NCBI GenBank assembly: GCA_947377425.1
Contig: CANCFZ010000011.1
Location: forward strand, 1-23,670
Source: Flavobacteriaceae bacterium
GTDB lineage: Bacteria > Bacteroidota > Bacteroidia > Flavobacteriales > Flavobacteriaceae
Direction of reading: 5' to 3'
DNA: 23,670 nucleotides
The notes below the pieces were generated by a model. The model did not search any database. It saw only the letters and a list, made by a program, of their open reading frames with translations, and was not told the origin of the DNA. The translations under genes were made by a program, and so were the position numbers. This document shows, piece by piece, positions 13,750 to 21,822 of this stretch; within the stretch, counting starts at the first letter, position 1, and each line of letters starts with the position of its first letter.

Positions 13750-14994
13750 TTATTCTTTTGAAATAGTAAAACCAATACTTTTTAAATCATCCCAAAAAGT
13801 TGGATAGGATTTAGAAACTACTTCGGCGTCTTCAATAATCATGGAGGTTTTTAATCCTAAAGGTGCAAATGCCATTGCCATTCTGTGGTCTTGATAGGTT
13901 TCTATTTTTTTATTGGATTTTATTTTTGTGGAAGAACCTAGTTTTAAAGTAGAATTGGTTGTAACAACTAATGCGCCTATTTTTGTCAGTTCTAATCGTA
14001 ATGCTTCTATACGATCGGTTTCTTTGATTTTTAAAGTATCTAATCCACTCAAATAACAACCAACTCCAAGTCCAAAACACGTTACTACTATTGTTTGAGC
14101 GATGTCGGGAGATGAAGCCAAATTAAACTGAACTGATTTTGCTGCATGTTTAATTCTTTTAATAATTATTCCAGATTCATCAAAAGTAGTTTCTACTCCA
14201 AAATTTTTATAAATTTGAGCTAAAACAGCATCACCTTGAAGGCTATTTTGTTTATACCTTGATAATTTTATTTCAGTTCCAATTGGAGATAAAGCAACTA
14301 TTGAATAATAATAAGATGCCGAAGACCAATCGCTTTCAATAGACAATTGATGATTTACAATTGATAATTTTGATTTTACGCTTATTCTATTATTTTCAAA
14401 AGAAGTTTCAACTCCAATGTCATTTAATAAAGCTAAAGTCATTTTGATGTATGGAATAGATGTTATTTCTCCTTCGAGTGTTATTTCTAATCCATTTTCT
14501 AGTTTTGGAGCTATTAATAAAAGTGCTGAAATGTACTGACTACTAACATTTGCTGGAAGTGAAACTTTATTATTTGTTATTTTTTTTCCTTTAATTTTTA
14601 TTGGAGGAAAACCTTCTTTCTCTTTATATGTAATTTCGGCTCCAAGTTGGTTTAATGCTTCGATTAGAATTTTAATTGGCCTTTCTTTCATTCTTGACGA
14701 ACCAGTCAAAATAATTTCTTTTCCTTCTTGAATTGCAAAAAAAGCGGTTAGAAATCGCATGGCAGTTCCAGCGTGATGAACGTCAATGATTAACGATTTT
14801 TGATTGCTGATTGCTGATTGCTGTAGTGCGTCAGCCATAACGTCTGAATCATCAGAATTGGAAGTGTTTTCTAAGGTGATATTTGGATACAACGCTTGCA
14901 ACAATAATAATCTGTTGGTTTCCGATTTGGAACCGGTTATTTTGATTAACGATTGAAGATTAACGATTGCTGATTTTTGAAGTTTTAAATCCAT
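13750..14994 (-). CDS. aroA: 3-phosphoshikimate 1-carboxyvinyltransferase (EPSP synthase)
   Basis: AroA joins shikimate 3-phosphate and phosphoenolpyruvate in the sixth shikimate step. The 414-residue protein shows GSKSETNR (21-28; Lys23, Ser24 and Arg28 in the active site), HAGTAMRFL (from residue 74), SDWSSASYY in the shikimate-phosphate site, SPDIAQTIV with the catalytic Asp, KETDRIEAL, and DHRMAMAFAPL (Asp369 onward) binding PEP. The HHAGTAMR and SDWSSASY variants are usual in Bacteroidota. It follows the MazG-like gene by 2 bp and ends the aromatic operon. An oddity is that three stretches (residues 8-18, 57-69 and near the SDWSS motif) are encoded by short-word DNA repeats such as GATTAACGATTG and TGATTGC. 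They fall outside the catalytic motifs, so the enzyme should work. Confidence 0.95.
   Translation of the reverse strand: MDLKLQKSAIVNLQSLIKITGSKSETNRLLLLQALYPNITLENTSNSDDSDVMADALQQSAISNQKSLIIDVHHAGTAMRFLTAFFAIQEGKEIILTGSSRMKERPIKILIEALNQLGAEITYKEKEGFPPIKIKGKKITNNKVSLPANVSSQYISALLLIAPKLENGLEITLEGEITSIPYIKMTLALLNDIGVETSFENNRISVKSKLSIVNHQLSIESDWSSASYYYSIVALSPIGTEIKLSRYKQNSLQGDAVLAQIYKNFGVETTFDESGIIIKRIKHAAKSVQFNLASSPDIAQTIVVTCFGLGVGCYLSGLDTLKIKETDRIEALRLELTKIGALVVTTNSTLKLGSSTKIKSNKKIETYQDHRMAMAFAPLGLKTSMIIEDAEVVSKSYPTFWDDLKSIGFTISKE
14788..14823. repeat. Short-word repeat inside aroA (codons about 57-69)
   Basis: GATTAACGATT (14788-14798) is followed by TGATTGC three times in tandem (14801-14821). 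The run stays in the aroA frame and encodes a Ser/Ile/Asn/Gln-rich stretch just before the HHAGTAMR motif. A related AT-rich stretch of the same kind is at about 14344-14376. Confidence 0.6.
14944..14971. repeat. Tandem 14-bp repeat inside aroA (codons about 8-17)
   Basis: GATTAACGATTG occurs at 14944-14955 and 14958-14969, a 14-bp period (GATTAACGATTGAA). The two copies are read in different phases of the aroA frame, encoding IVN in one and SLI in the other. The same compound sequence recurs at the rsgA start, 22804-22829. Confidence 0.7.
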
Positions 14995-14996
14995 AA

Positions 14997-15323
14997 TTAT
15001 TTCAACTTATCGTTGTTTTTATGACGGTCTTTATCTCTTACAGATTTCAAATCCATTTTTTTATCAAATGCTTCTTGAAGGTCAATTCCGGTTTGATTTG
15101 CCAAACACAAAACTACAAAAACCACATCGGCTAGTTCTTCGCCAAGGTCTTTATTTTTATCGGATTCTTTTTCGGATTGTTCTCCGTATCGACGTGCAAT
15201 AATTCTAGCCACTTCACCTACTTCTTCTGTAAGTTGCGCCATATTGGTTAGCTCGTTAAAATAACGAACTCCGTGGTTTTTTATCCAGTTGTCAACTTCT
15301 AGTTGGGAGTTTTTTAGGTTCAT
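14997..15323 (-). CDS. MazG-like nucleotide pyrophosphohydrolase
   Basis: This 108-residue all-alpha protein belongs to the MazG/dUTPase superfamily, enzymes that hydrolyse non-canonical or excess NTPs to NMP and pyrophosphate with Mg2+. The two metal-binding motifs are present: EEVGEV (Glu34 and Glu37) and EELADVVFVVLCLAN (Glu63 and Asp66). Length fits the single-domain MazG-like group rather than full MazG. A charged tail (KSVRDKDRHKNNDKLK) ends the protein. It starts 1 bp after the stop of the upstream DUF3857 gene and ends 2 bp before aroA, so it is certainly co-transcribed. The substrate is unknown; a house-cleaning role is inferred from the family. Confidence 0.9.
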   Translation of the reverse strand: MNLKNSQLEVDNWIKNHGVRYFNELTNMAQLTEEVGEVARIIARRYGEQSEKESDKNKDLGEELADVVFVVLCLANQTGIDLQEAFDKKMDLKSVRDKDRHKNNDKLK

Positions 15324-15324
15324 T

Positions 15325-17337
15325 TTATATTTTTTTTAAGACAATTTTCTCGTTTTGCTTATCGATTAATTGTTTGAAAAAGTTTTTTACAATTTCATAA
15401 TAATCCGACCCGACTATGGCTTGATTAATCTCAAAGGTTACTGAAACTTGAATTTTGCCACCAGTATTTGCAATTATATATTTAAAACTTCCAATGTTTT
15501 CTACAGTGGCAATATTCATTGATGTTGGCAATGTTTCAACCACATAACCTTCAGGTAAATCTATTAAAACATTATATCTTTTAGCTATTGGAAAACTAAA
15601 ATCTATTGGATATTCTCTAACTTCTTGTTTGAAAGGGTTTTCACTTAATACTAGAAACAATAGTGGTGAAAAATAAAGTTTTTCGGCTATAATTTCACAA
15701 CTTTTTTTATCAGAAAAACTAAAAGATTCAACTATTGGTTTATCTAAAATTTCTTGATTTTCTCTAACATATTCATTTATATCAATATTTTCTGTAGACT
15801 CTAAATCTTCAAGATACTTTTCCTCTTTAACCAAATTATATTTATTTCTAAATGACTCTGCTAAATAATCGGAATATTGTTTTTTTATTTTCCCGTTTAT
15901 GGTTCCATCTGCGTTTAATTGATAGCCAACATTAGCTGCTTCTTTTGAAACTAATTTTGGCATAAGATCGACTTCTTCCGAAGTTCCGTCGTTTCTAATC
16001 ATTCTTCCTTTCCAATTCAAATCTCTTATTGGAAGAATATTTGGAATAGAAAAAGCATCAGTGGCATCTAGCAAAACTAGACCCTCTTGAGTTTCAACAG
16101 CACACATGACATAGTTAAAAGCTGATATTGACGGAAAAAAAGCAACTCCATTAGAACGTGTAGAAACTAAAACCGGGTTAGCAGTCAAGCCAGCATATCG
16201 CAACATTGAAGTTAGAATTAAATTAACTTCGGCTACATTACCTACATTATCTGAATAGGCTTTTTTCACTCCATTATTGCAAAATATTCCATAGTATTTA
16301 TTCCATTTTACTTTAGATTTTACAAAATTAGAAATTGCTACTATTTTTTCTTGAGGAGAATTTAAACCTGCAATAATAGTATTGACTTCTGTATCAAAAT
16401 AGCCTGTTTTGTTTAATTCTGAACTAAAATCTCCTTCATCATAGATATTTTTTGTTACCGCTTCCCAGTCGGTTGAATATGTTTTTAATGGTTTATTTGG
16501 AAAAGCAATATAATTCAATTCGTGAGAAACACACGACATATAGTTATTGATGTTGTTCACATACGACTCTTCTTTCATCGCTGGGAGATTTTGTGCTATA
16601 AAATTTGTTCTAGTTTCTTCATATTCAAAATCATCTTCTACAAAAGTATTTCCTAGACCTCTTGTTCCGCCATTATTGTTTCTTTCCATTGTTGCTAAAT
16701 GGACTATTTTTCTTTTCTTCTCAGTAATTACTGTTGGAAAAATAAATCCTTTTTGATTGGATTTGTACACATAAAATTCAGGCACTGTAGTTGTAAGTTC
16801 TGAATAACTCACAGGAATTTGTGATTGAAAATACCAATCTCTTAACTCTTGAAATCTTTTTGATCTAATTGTATATTGAAATTCAATTACCGAACCCACT
16901 TTTACATTAGGCATAGTTATTTTCTTTTTATTCCAATATTTATTTACATTTTCATCAAATTCACTTTCTTTTTTCAATTTTGTTTTTTCAATTTTCCCAT
17001 CTATCAAATTGTATGTTATTGCATTATCAAACGAAACTCCTTCTTTGGTTGTTCCGCCTATATAATATTCAATTAGTTCGTTTGCAAAATTGTAACCCTC
17101 CTTTTTATAAATTTTGATTTTGGTTTTTACAACTGTAATCATTGTAAACCCATCTTCGTTGGTAAAAACATAGCCCACATCACCTTTTTTAAAAATAACG
17201 GCCGCTACAGCCGAAGAGTCTTTGGGATAAATTTTTTCTTTAAGTTCTTCTATCGTAACATTTCCTAATTCATGTTTTTGGGCAAAAGTAGAAATACATT
17301 GACATAAGAATAATAGTAAAAAGAGAGTTTGTTTCAT
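15325..17337 (-). CDS. DUF3857 protein with degenerate transglutaminase fold (third)
   Basis: This 670-residue protein has a signal peptide (residues 1-19, ending TFAQ), so it is exported to the periplasm. Residues about 20-230 are the DUF3857 region (YKKEGYNFANELIEYYIGG; FEYEETRTNFIAQNLPAMKEE). Residues about 300-440 are transglutaminase-like (ISNFVKSKVKWNKYYG). The C-terminal part has beta-rich stretches such as NPFKQEVREYPIDFSF. Compared with the paralog at 19375, the catalytic Cys is Val368 and the His is Tyr409, while the Asp (LLDATD) remains, so it should not be a cysteine protease or transglutaminase. It is a close tandem relative of the gene at 17354; both begin the mature part QKHELG(N/S)VTIEELKEK. 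Function unknown; an envelope binding role is inference. Confidence 0.85.
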   Translation of the reverse strand: MKQTLFLLLFLCQCISTFAQKHELGNVTIEELKEKIYPKDSSAVAAVIFKKGDVGYVFTNEDGFTMITVVKTKIKIYKKEGYNFANELIEYYIGGTTKEGVSFDNAITYNLIDGKIEKTKLKKESEFDENVNKYWNKKKITMPNVKVGSVIEFQYTIRSKRFQELRDWYFQSQIPVSYSELTTTVPEFYVYKSNQKGFIFPTVITEKKRKIVHLATMERNNNGGTRGLGNTFVEDDFEYEETRTNFIAQNLPAMKEESYVNNINNYMSCVSHELNYIAFPNKPLKTYSTDWEAVTKNIYDEGDFSSELNKTGYFDTEVNTIIAGLNSPQEKIVAISNFVKSKVKWNKYYGIFCNNGVKKAYSDNVGNVAEVNLILTSMLRYAGLTANPVLVSTRSNGVAFFPSISAFNYVMCAVETQEGLVLLDATDAFSIPNILPIRDLNWKGRMIRNDGTSEEVDLMPKLVSKEAANVGYQLNADGTINGKIKKQYSDYLAESFRNKYNLVKEEKYLEDLESTENIDINEYVRENQEILDKPIVESFSFSDKKSCEIIAEKLYFSPLLFLVLSENPFKQEVREYPIDFSFPIAKRYNVLIDLPEGYVVETLPTSMNIATVENIGSFKYIIANTGGKIQVSVTFEINQAIVGSDYYEIVKNFFKQLIDKQNEKIVLKKI

Positions 17338-17353
17338 AATATAATGGTAGTTA

Positions 17354-19372
17354 TTAATTCTTTTTTAGTATAATTTTTTCATTTTCTTTTTCAATTATCA
17401 CTTTGAAAAATTGTTTTAAAGTGTCATAATGTTCTGAAGGTATAATAGATGAATTGATTTCTAAAACAACCGACAATTGAATTTGAGTTTCTGATGTGTT
17501 TGTAATTGTATATCTAAAACTACCATATTTATTATCCATTGCAATTGCTATATTTTTCGGCATACTTTCTACCTGATAACCATCAGGTATTGTTAGATTT
17601 ATCATGTGCATATCTTTAACTGGAAATGAAAAATCTATAGGATATTCTCTGGTTTCTTGTTTAAACGGATTTTTCGACATAGCAAATTGTAACATTGGAG
17701 AAAAATATATTTTATTACCAATAAGTTCATACGCATTCGTGTTTTTAACAGAATATTTTTCGACAACCGAATCATCAAAATTTTTATCATTAACTAAATT
17801 ATAATCTTCTATTTCAATATCCTTATATTCTTTCTCTATTTTTTGTATTCTAGTATCAATTGTTTGGGTAGAAAAATTTTCTCTAAACTTTAATGCTTTA
17901 TAATCTAGATATTGTTCTCTTACTTGACCTTCTGCTTGACCTTTTTCATCAAGGCGAACAAGCATATTTACTACATCATAGGATGAGATTTTCGGCATTA
18001 AATCAACTAAATCTGATGTTCCATCTTTTTTAATTAGTCTGCCAAACCAGTTTAAGTCTCTAATTGGTAAAATTCCAATTGAAGAATTTTTATTTGTTGC
18101 ATCCATAAAAACTAAATTACCATCAATTAATACGGATGCAATTACAATATTATATGCTGTTCTACTAGGAAATATTGAAATTCCGTTAGATCTAGTACTA
18201 ACTAAAACTGGGTTTGCATCTAAATTTGCATATCGTAACATTGAAACTAACATTAAATTTATTTCGGCTGAATTACCTGTTTTATCTTCATAGGCTTTTT
18301 TTACTCCATCATCACAAGTATAACTATAGTATTTATTCCAGTTCATTCTAGATTGAACATATTTAAAAATTGCTGTTATTTTTTCTTCCGAAGTAAGTAA
18401 TCCTGTCAATAACATTGTTAAATCTTTTTCAAAATAATTAGTTTTATTAAGTTGATCACCAAAATATTCACTCTCATTTATATCCTTAACTATTTCATCC
18501 CAAGTAATTGAAAACGTTTCGTAGGAAGAGTTTGGGTATCTAACTCCAGCGAGTTCGTGCTCAATATTAGAAGCATAGTTATCAATATTATTAACAAACA
18601 ACTCTTCTTTTAATGCAGGAATATTTTCGAGAGTATAAATTGTCCGATTATCTAAATAACTTATCTGGTCTACATCATGCGTAATCGGATCAATCATTGA
18701 TTTCTTTTGATACTCCCAGCTATTTGGTTTCTTATTGAAACTAATAAATTTACTGAATTTATCTTTAGTTTCAATGAATGGTAATGAGCCCTTTCTGTGT
18801 ATATTATAGAAAAAATATTCTGGAATATCGGTAATTAATTCTGAATAATTAACAGGTATTTTCTTTTGAAACTGCCAATCTCTAAAATTTGAAATATAGG
18901 GTGTTCTAATTATATATTTATATTCAATAATAGAACCCTCTTTAATGTTAGGCATCGTGATTTTTTTTATCTTAAATGATTTATTCTTCTCTTCTATAAA
19001 TTCATTTTCTGCTTTTGCCTTTGTTAATTGAATTTCATTATTGATAAGATTATATGTCACAGCATTTGAAAAAACTACTGATTCTTTAGACGAACCAACA
19101 TAAAAAGGGATTTCTTCATTTCCCCATTGATATCCTTCTTTTTTATATATTTTTATTTTTACTTGAACTTCCGTAACCATAGTAAATGTCCTATTATATT
19201 CAAAACTCACTTTGCATTTATTAAATAGAACAGCAGCAACGGCAGATGAATCTTTTGGATGAACTTTTTCTTTTAGTTCTTCAATTGTAACACTTCCTAA
19301 TTCATGCTTTTGGGCAACTATTTTGACATTCCCTAGAATTAAAAATATCGTTATTAGTAAGATTTTCTTCAT
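17354..19372 (-). CDS. DUF3857 protein with degenerate transglutaminase fold (second)
   Basis: This 672-residue exported protein has a signal peptide (residues 1-20, ending KIVAQ) and the same architecture as the gene after it: DUF3857, then a transglutaminase-like domain, then a C-terminal beta-rich region (NPFKQETREYPIDFSFPVKD). Several segments are near identical between the two, for example NPVLVSTRSNG, PIRDLNW and PKDSSAVAAV, so they come from a tandem duplication. The catalytic positions are lost here too: Ser368 replaces Cys and Ile409 replaces His, with the Asp (MDATN) kept. The spacing of 16 bp to the next gene and 2 bp to the previous one indicates one transcript. The different replacement residues in the two copies suggest that the loss is tolerated rather than specific. 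Function unknown. Confidence 0.85.
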   Translation of the reverse strand: MKKILLITIFLILGNVKIVAQKHELGSVTIEELKEKVHPKDSSAVAAVLFNKCKVSFEYNRTFTMVTEVQVKIKIYKKEGYQWGNEEIPFYVGSSKESVVFSNAVTYNLINNEIQLTKAKAENEFIEEKNKSFKIKKITMPNIKEGSIIEYKYIIRTPYISNFRDWQFQKKIPVNYSELITDIPEYFFYNIHRKGSLPFIETKDKFSKFISFNKKPNSWEYQKKSMIDPITHDVDQISYLDNRTIYTLENIPALKEELFVNNIDNYASNIEHELAGVRYPNSSYETFSITWDEIVKDINESEYFGDQLNKTNYFEKDLTMLLTGLLTSEEKITAIFKYVQSRMNWNKYYSYTCDDGVKKAYEDKTGNSAEINLMLVSMLRYANLDANPVLVSTRSNGISIFPSRTAYNIVIASVLIDGNLVFMDATNKNSSIGILPIRDLNWFGRLIKKDGTSDLVDLMPKISSYDVVNMLVRLDEKGQAEGQVREQYLDYKALKFRENFSTQTIDTRIQKIEKEYKDIEIEDYNLVNDKNFDDSVVEKYSVKNTNAYELIGNKIYFSPMLQFAMSKNPFKQETREYPIDFSFPVKDMHMINLTIPDGYQVESMPKNIAIAMDNKYGSFRYTITNTSETQIQLSVVLEINSSIIPSEHYDTLKQFFKVIIEKENEKIILKKN

Positions 19373-19374
19373 GG

Positions 19375-21282
19375 CTATTGTTTTTTGGTCAATACTATTT
19401 TTGAGTTATCAATTCTTGCTATTTGCTCTCTGAATTTTCTGAAATTTTCATATTCTAATTTATCATAAAACCCTTTATTAACTAATAAAGAGCGTTTGTA
19501 CAAAAGTTTATTTGGACTTATAATTACAATTTCAATTTTATAAGTTCCAAACTTATCTTTAACTTCGGTATTATCTGGTTTTGCATCCAACTTAAATCCT
19601 TCAGAAAATGTTACTTCAATTTCATCTTCATCATAATAACCTCTTGAAATTTCAAACGGGTTTTTTCGAGTTCGATAACGCTGAGGAATATTTGCATTTT
19701 GATTGAATACATTTATTGAAATCATCATTACGTCGCCGCTATTCTTTCCATAATCGGATGCACTAATCTGCAGATTTTCTGTAAATTCAACATCTTCTTT
19801 ATTGTTATTGAATTTAATTTTTTCCATTTTTAAATTGTTAATCCAATAAAAATAGTCTTTATAGTGCTCATCTATTTTTTCTTTAGATTCGTTTTCCAAT
19901 AGATAATTATCGTTATACTGAATTCCTTTCGATTTAATAATGATGTTCCCAGAAATTCCGCCATTTTCATCAATCAGATAATTCCCTTTAGAAATTTGAG
20001 TGTTTTCTTTGTCTAAATATTCTCTTGTTTTTATAATTTCACCTTTATCTGGCTTAATCATTAATGCATATCTATCATCTGTAAAAGTGCCTTGATAAGC
20101 AAAGGGAACAGTTTGACTAGTGCATTCTAAAAATAGCATTTTATCTTTATTTGGCAAAGCTAATATTACATGATTACCTTGCATAGTAACAAAATCTTTC
20201 TGAAAATTTTTTTTACTACCATCGCCATATATTTCTGTATAATAGGATTCCACTCCTACTGTTTTTAGGAGCACTCGGGTATAATTTGTCAAAGCCTTAC
20301 AATCACCATACCCTAATCTATCTACATCTTTTGCCAACATAGGTTTTCTTCCTCCAATTCCTAGTTGAACACTAACATAACGGGTTTTATCTTGTACATA
20401 TTTATAAATAATTTTAGCTTTTTTAATTGGGTCTGTTTCATTTCCGACAAGAGTTTTAATCTTATCTTGGGTTTCAACAGGAAGTTCCTCTGTATCTTTT
20501 AATAAACTATTATACATCCATGAACCAAAATCTTCCCACGATTTTGCAAATCCTTCTACTCCTTCGAAGTAAAATTTTTCCAATCCAAATTTCACATTAG
20601 GTAAGATTTCAATAGAGGTAGGAGAATAATCTTCAGGTTTTTCAGCAACTAAATTCTCAACTGAATAACTGATGCTATTTGATTGTTCATTCTTCTTAAT
20701 ATCTTTTCCTTCAAAATTGTATTCTTTGTATTTAAACCCTAAATCTGTTGGGTAATGAATAGTTATTTCAGATTTCTGAACACTTTCAAAATAATCATCA
20801 ACTGGACTCCAACTAGGAATAAATGCTGTATTGAAACCTTTAATTTCACTTTCATAAACTACTGTAAATGGATAATCTGTTGGAGTATAGTCTAAAAAAA
20901 GAAACCTACCATCTGTAAGTATTGAAAAACCATCCGCTATACTTTGATCTTTAAAATCACTTCTTTTAATTTTCTTTATTTCTCTACCAAACGAATTATA
21001 AATAACTGCTTGAATAGAAACTACTTTTTCAGAATTACTGAAATATTCACTTGCATCAACATTACTTAATCCTTTAGAGTTTAAGACTGTAATTACTTTA
21101 GTAGATTTAATAACCATTGATTTTTGAGAAACAATGTCGATATCAATAGATTGGTTTCTAACTATACTATTGGCGTTTTCTTTAAGATTATCAGGAATTA
21201 ATAGGGTAGAATAATCAATATTTTGAGCATTAATTATATTAAATAATAAAAAGAAAATAGGAAGAAAAAGTTTACATCTCAT
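19375..21282 (-). CDS. DUF3857/transglutaminase-like exported protein (first)
   Basis: This 635-residue protein has a signal peptide (residues 1-19, ending NAQ), a DUF3857 domain at about 45-215 (SIDIDIVSQKSMVIKSTKVI; VYNSFGREIKKIKRSDF), and a transglutaminase-like domain at about 270-400. Its catalytic motif is intact at YGDCKALTNYTRVLL (Cys328) and GNHVILALP (His371). The third residue is Glu386 (LECTSQ), a form I recall as common in Bacteroidota members. It is therefore the only one of the three neighbouring paralogs that could be enzymatically active, as a peptidase or transamidase in the periplasm. Sequence similarity to the other two is lower than theirs to each other. It follows dtd by 49 bp, with a promoter-like element in the gap. 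Confidence 0.87.
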   Translation of the reverse strand: MRCKLFLPIFFLLFNIINAQNIDYSTLLIPDNLKENANSIVRNQSIDIDIVSQKSMVIKSTKVITVLNSKGLSNVDASEYFSNSEKVVSIQAVIYNSFGREIKKIKRSDFKDQSIADGFSILTDGRFLFLDYTPTDYPFTVVYESEIKGFNTAFIPSWSPVDDYFESVQKSEITIHYPTDLGFKYKEYNFEGKDIKKNEQSNSISYSVENLVAEKPEDYSPTSIEILPNVKFGLEKFYFEGVEGFAKSWEDFGSWMYNSLLKDTEELPVETQDKIKTLVGNETDPIKKAKIIYKYVQDKTRYVSVQLGIGGRKPMLAKDVDRLGYGDCKALTNYTRVLLKTVGVESYYTEIYGDGSKKNFQKDFVTMQGNHVILALPNKDKMLFLECTSQTVPFAYQGTFTDDRYALMIKPDKGEIIKTREYLDKENTQISKGNYLIDENGGISGNIIIKSKGIQYNDNYLLENESKEKIDEHYKDYFYWINNLKMEKIKFNNNKEDVEFTENLQISASDYGKNSGDVMMISINVFNQNANIPQRYRTRKNPFEISRGYYDEDEIEVTFSEGFKLDAKPDNTEVKDKFGTYKIEIVIISPNKLLYKRSLLVNKGFYDKLEYENFRKFREQIARIDNSKIVLTKKQ

Positions 21283-21298
21283 TTTGGCTTTGTTTATC

Positions 21299-21306
21299 CA
21301 AAAATA
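21299..21306 (-). promoter_or_regulatory. Possible internal promoter before the DUF3857 genes
   Basis: On the minus strand this reads TATTTTTG, a full TAnnTTTG, 17 bp before the ATG at 21282. No -33 TTG is seen. It could give the DUF3857-mazG-aroA part an extra start. Confidence 0.33.
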
Positions 21307-21331
21307 AGAATTTATTTAATAAAACTGAGAT

Positions 21332-21784
21332 TTACTCTTTATTTTTTGTGTCAATAATTATAGTCACTGGACCATCGTTTATAAGTGCTACTTTCATATC
21401 GGCTCCAAATTGTCCTGTTTGTATTTTTTTACCTAATTCTAATTCCATTTGAGAGATGAAATTTTCATAAAGAGGAATGGCAATTTCAGGTTTAGCGGCT
21501 TTTATATAGCTTGGTCGATTACCTTTTTTGGTTAGCGCATGAAGTGTAAATTGACTAACTACAATTGCATCGCCATTAATATCTTTTAAGGATAAATTCA
21601 TGACATCGTTTTCATCTGCAAAAATTCTGAGATTGGCTATTTTTGAAGTTAACCACATTAGGTCTTCTTGACAATCTGAATCTTCAATTCCGATAAGAAT
21701 TAGCAGTCCTTTTTGGATTTTGGCTACAATTTTGTTTTCAATTGTTATAGATGAATGTGAAACTCTTTGGATTACGGCTTTCAT
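21332..21784 (-). CDS. dtd: D-aminoacyl-tRNA deacylase
   Basis: Dtd removes D-amino acids wrongly attached to tRNA, recycling the tRNA and protecting translation. The 150-residue length is typical. Both family motifs are present: SQFT (77-80) leading to the loop GNRPS (88-92), and NDGPVT (136-141), which together form the chirality-checking site of the dimer. The start MKAVIQRVSHSSITIENK is standard. It lies 34 bp after rsgA and 49 bp before the DUF3857 genes, in a cytoplasmic-maintenance part of the aromatic operon. No unusual residues are visible. Confidence 0.96.
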   Translation of the reverse strand: MKAVIQRVSHSSITIENKIVAKIQKGLLILIGIEDSDCQEDLMWLTSKIANLRIFADENDVMNLSLKDINGDAIVVSQFTLHALTKKGNRPSYIKAAKPEIAIPLYENFISQMELELGKKIQTGQFGADMKVALINDGPVTIIIDTKNKE

Positions 21785-21798
21785 TTTGACTATTTTTT

Positions 21799-21822
21799 AG
21801 ACGCGATGAATCGCTTCTCTAC
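21799..21822. repeat. Imperfect palindromic repeat overlapping the rsgA stop
   Basis: AGACGCGATGAATCGCTTCT plus CTAC forms a stem of AGACGCGA with TCGCTTCT, one C-T mismatch, around TGAA. The rsgA TAG stop (21819-21821) is part of it. The sequence resembles the GTAGAGACGCGAT-type palindromes that I recall as dispersed repeats in several bacterial groups, including Bacteroidota. It fills most of the rsgA-dtd gap. Confidence 0.5.

Noticed and set aside
15325..19372. Active transglutaminases
   Set aside because: The aligned Cys and His positions are Val/Tyr and Ser/Ile, so catalysis by the usual triad is not possible.
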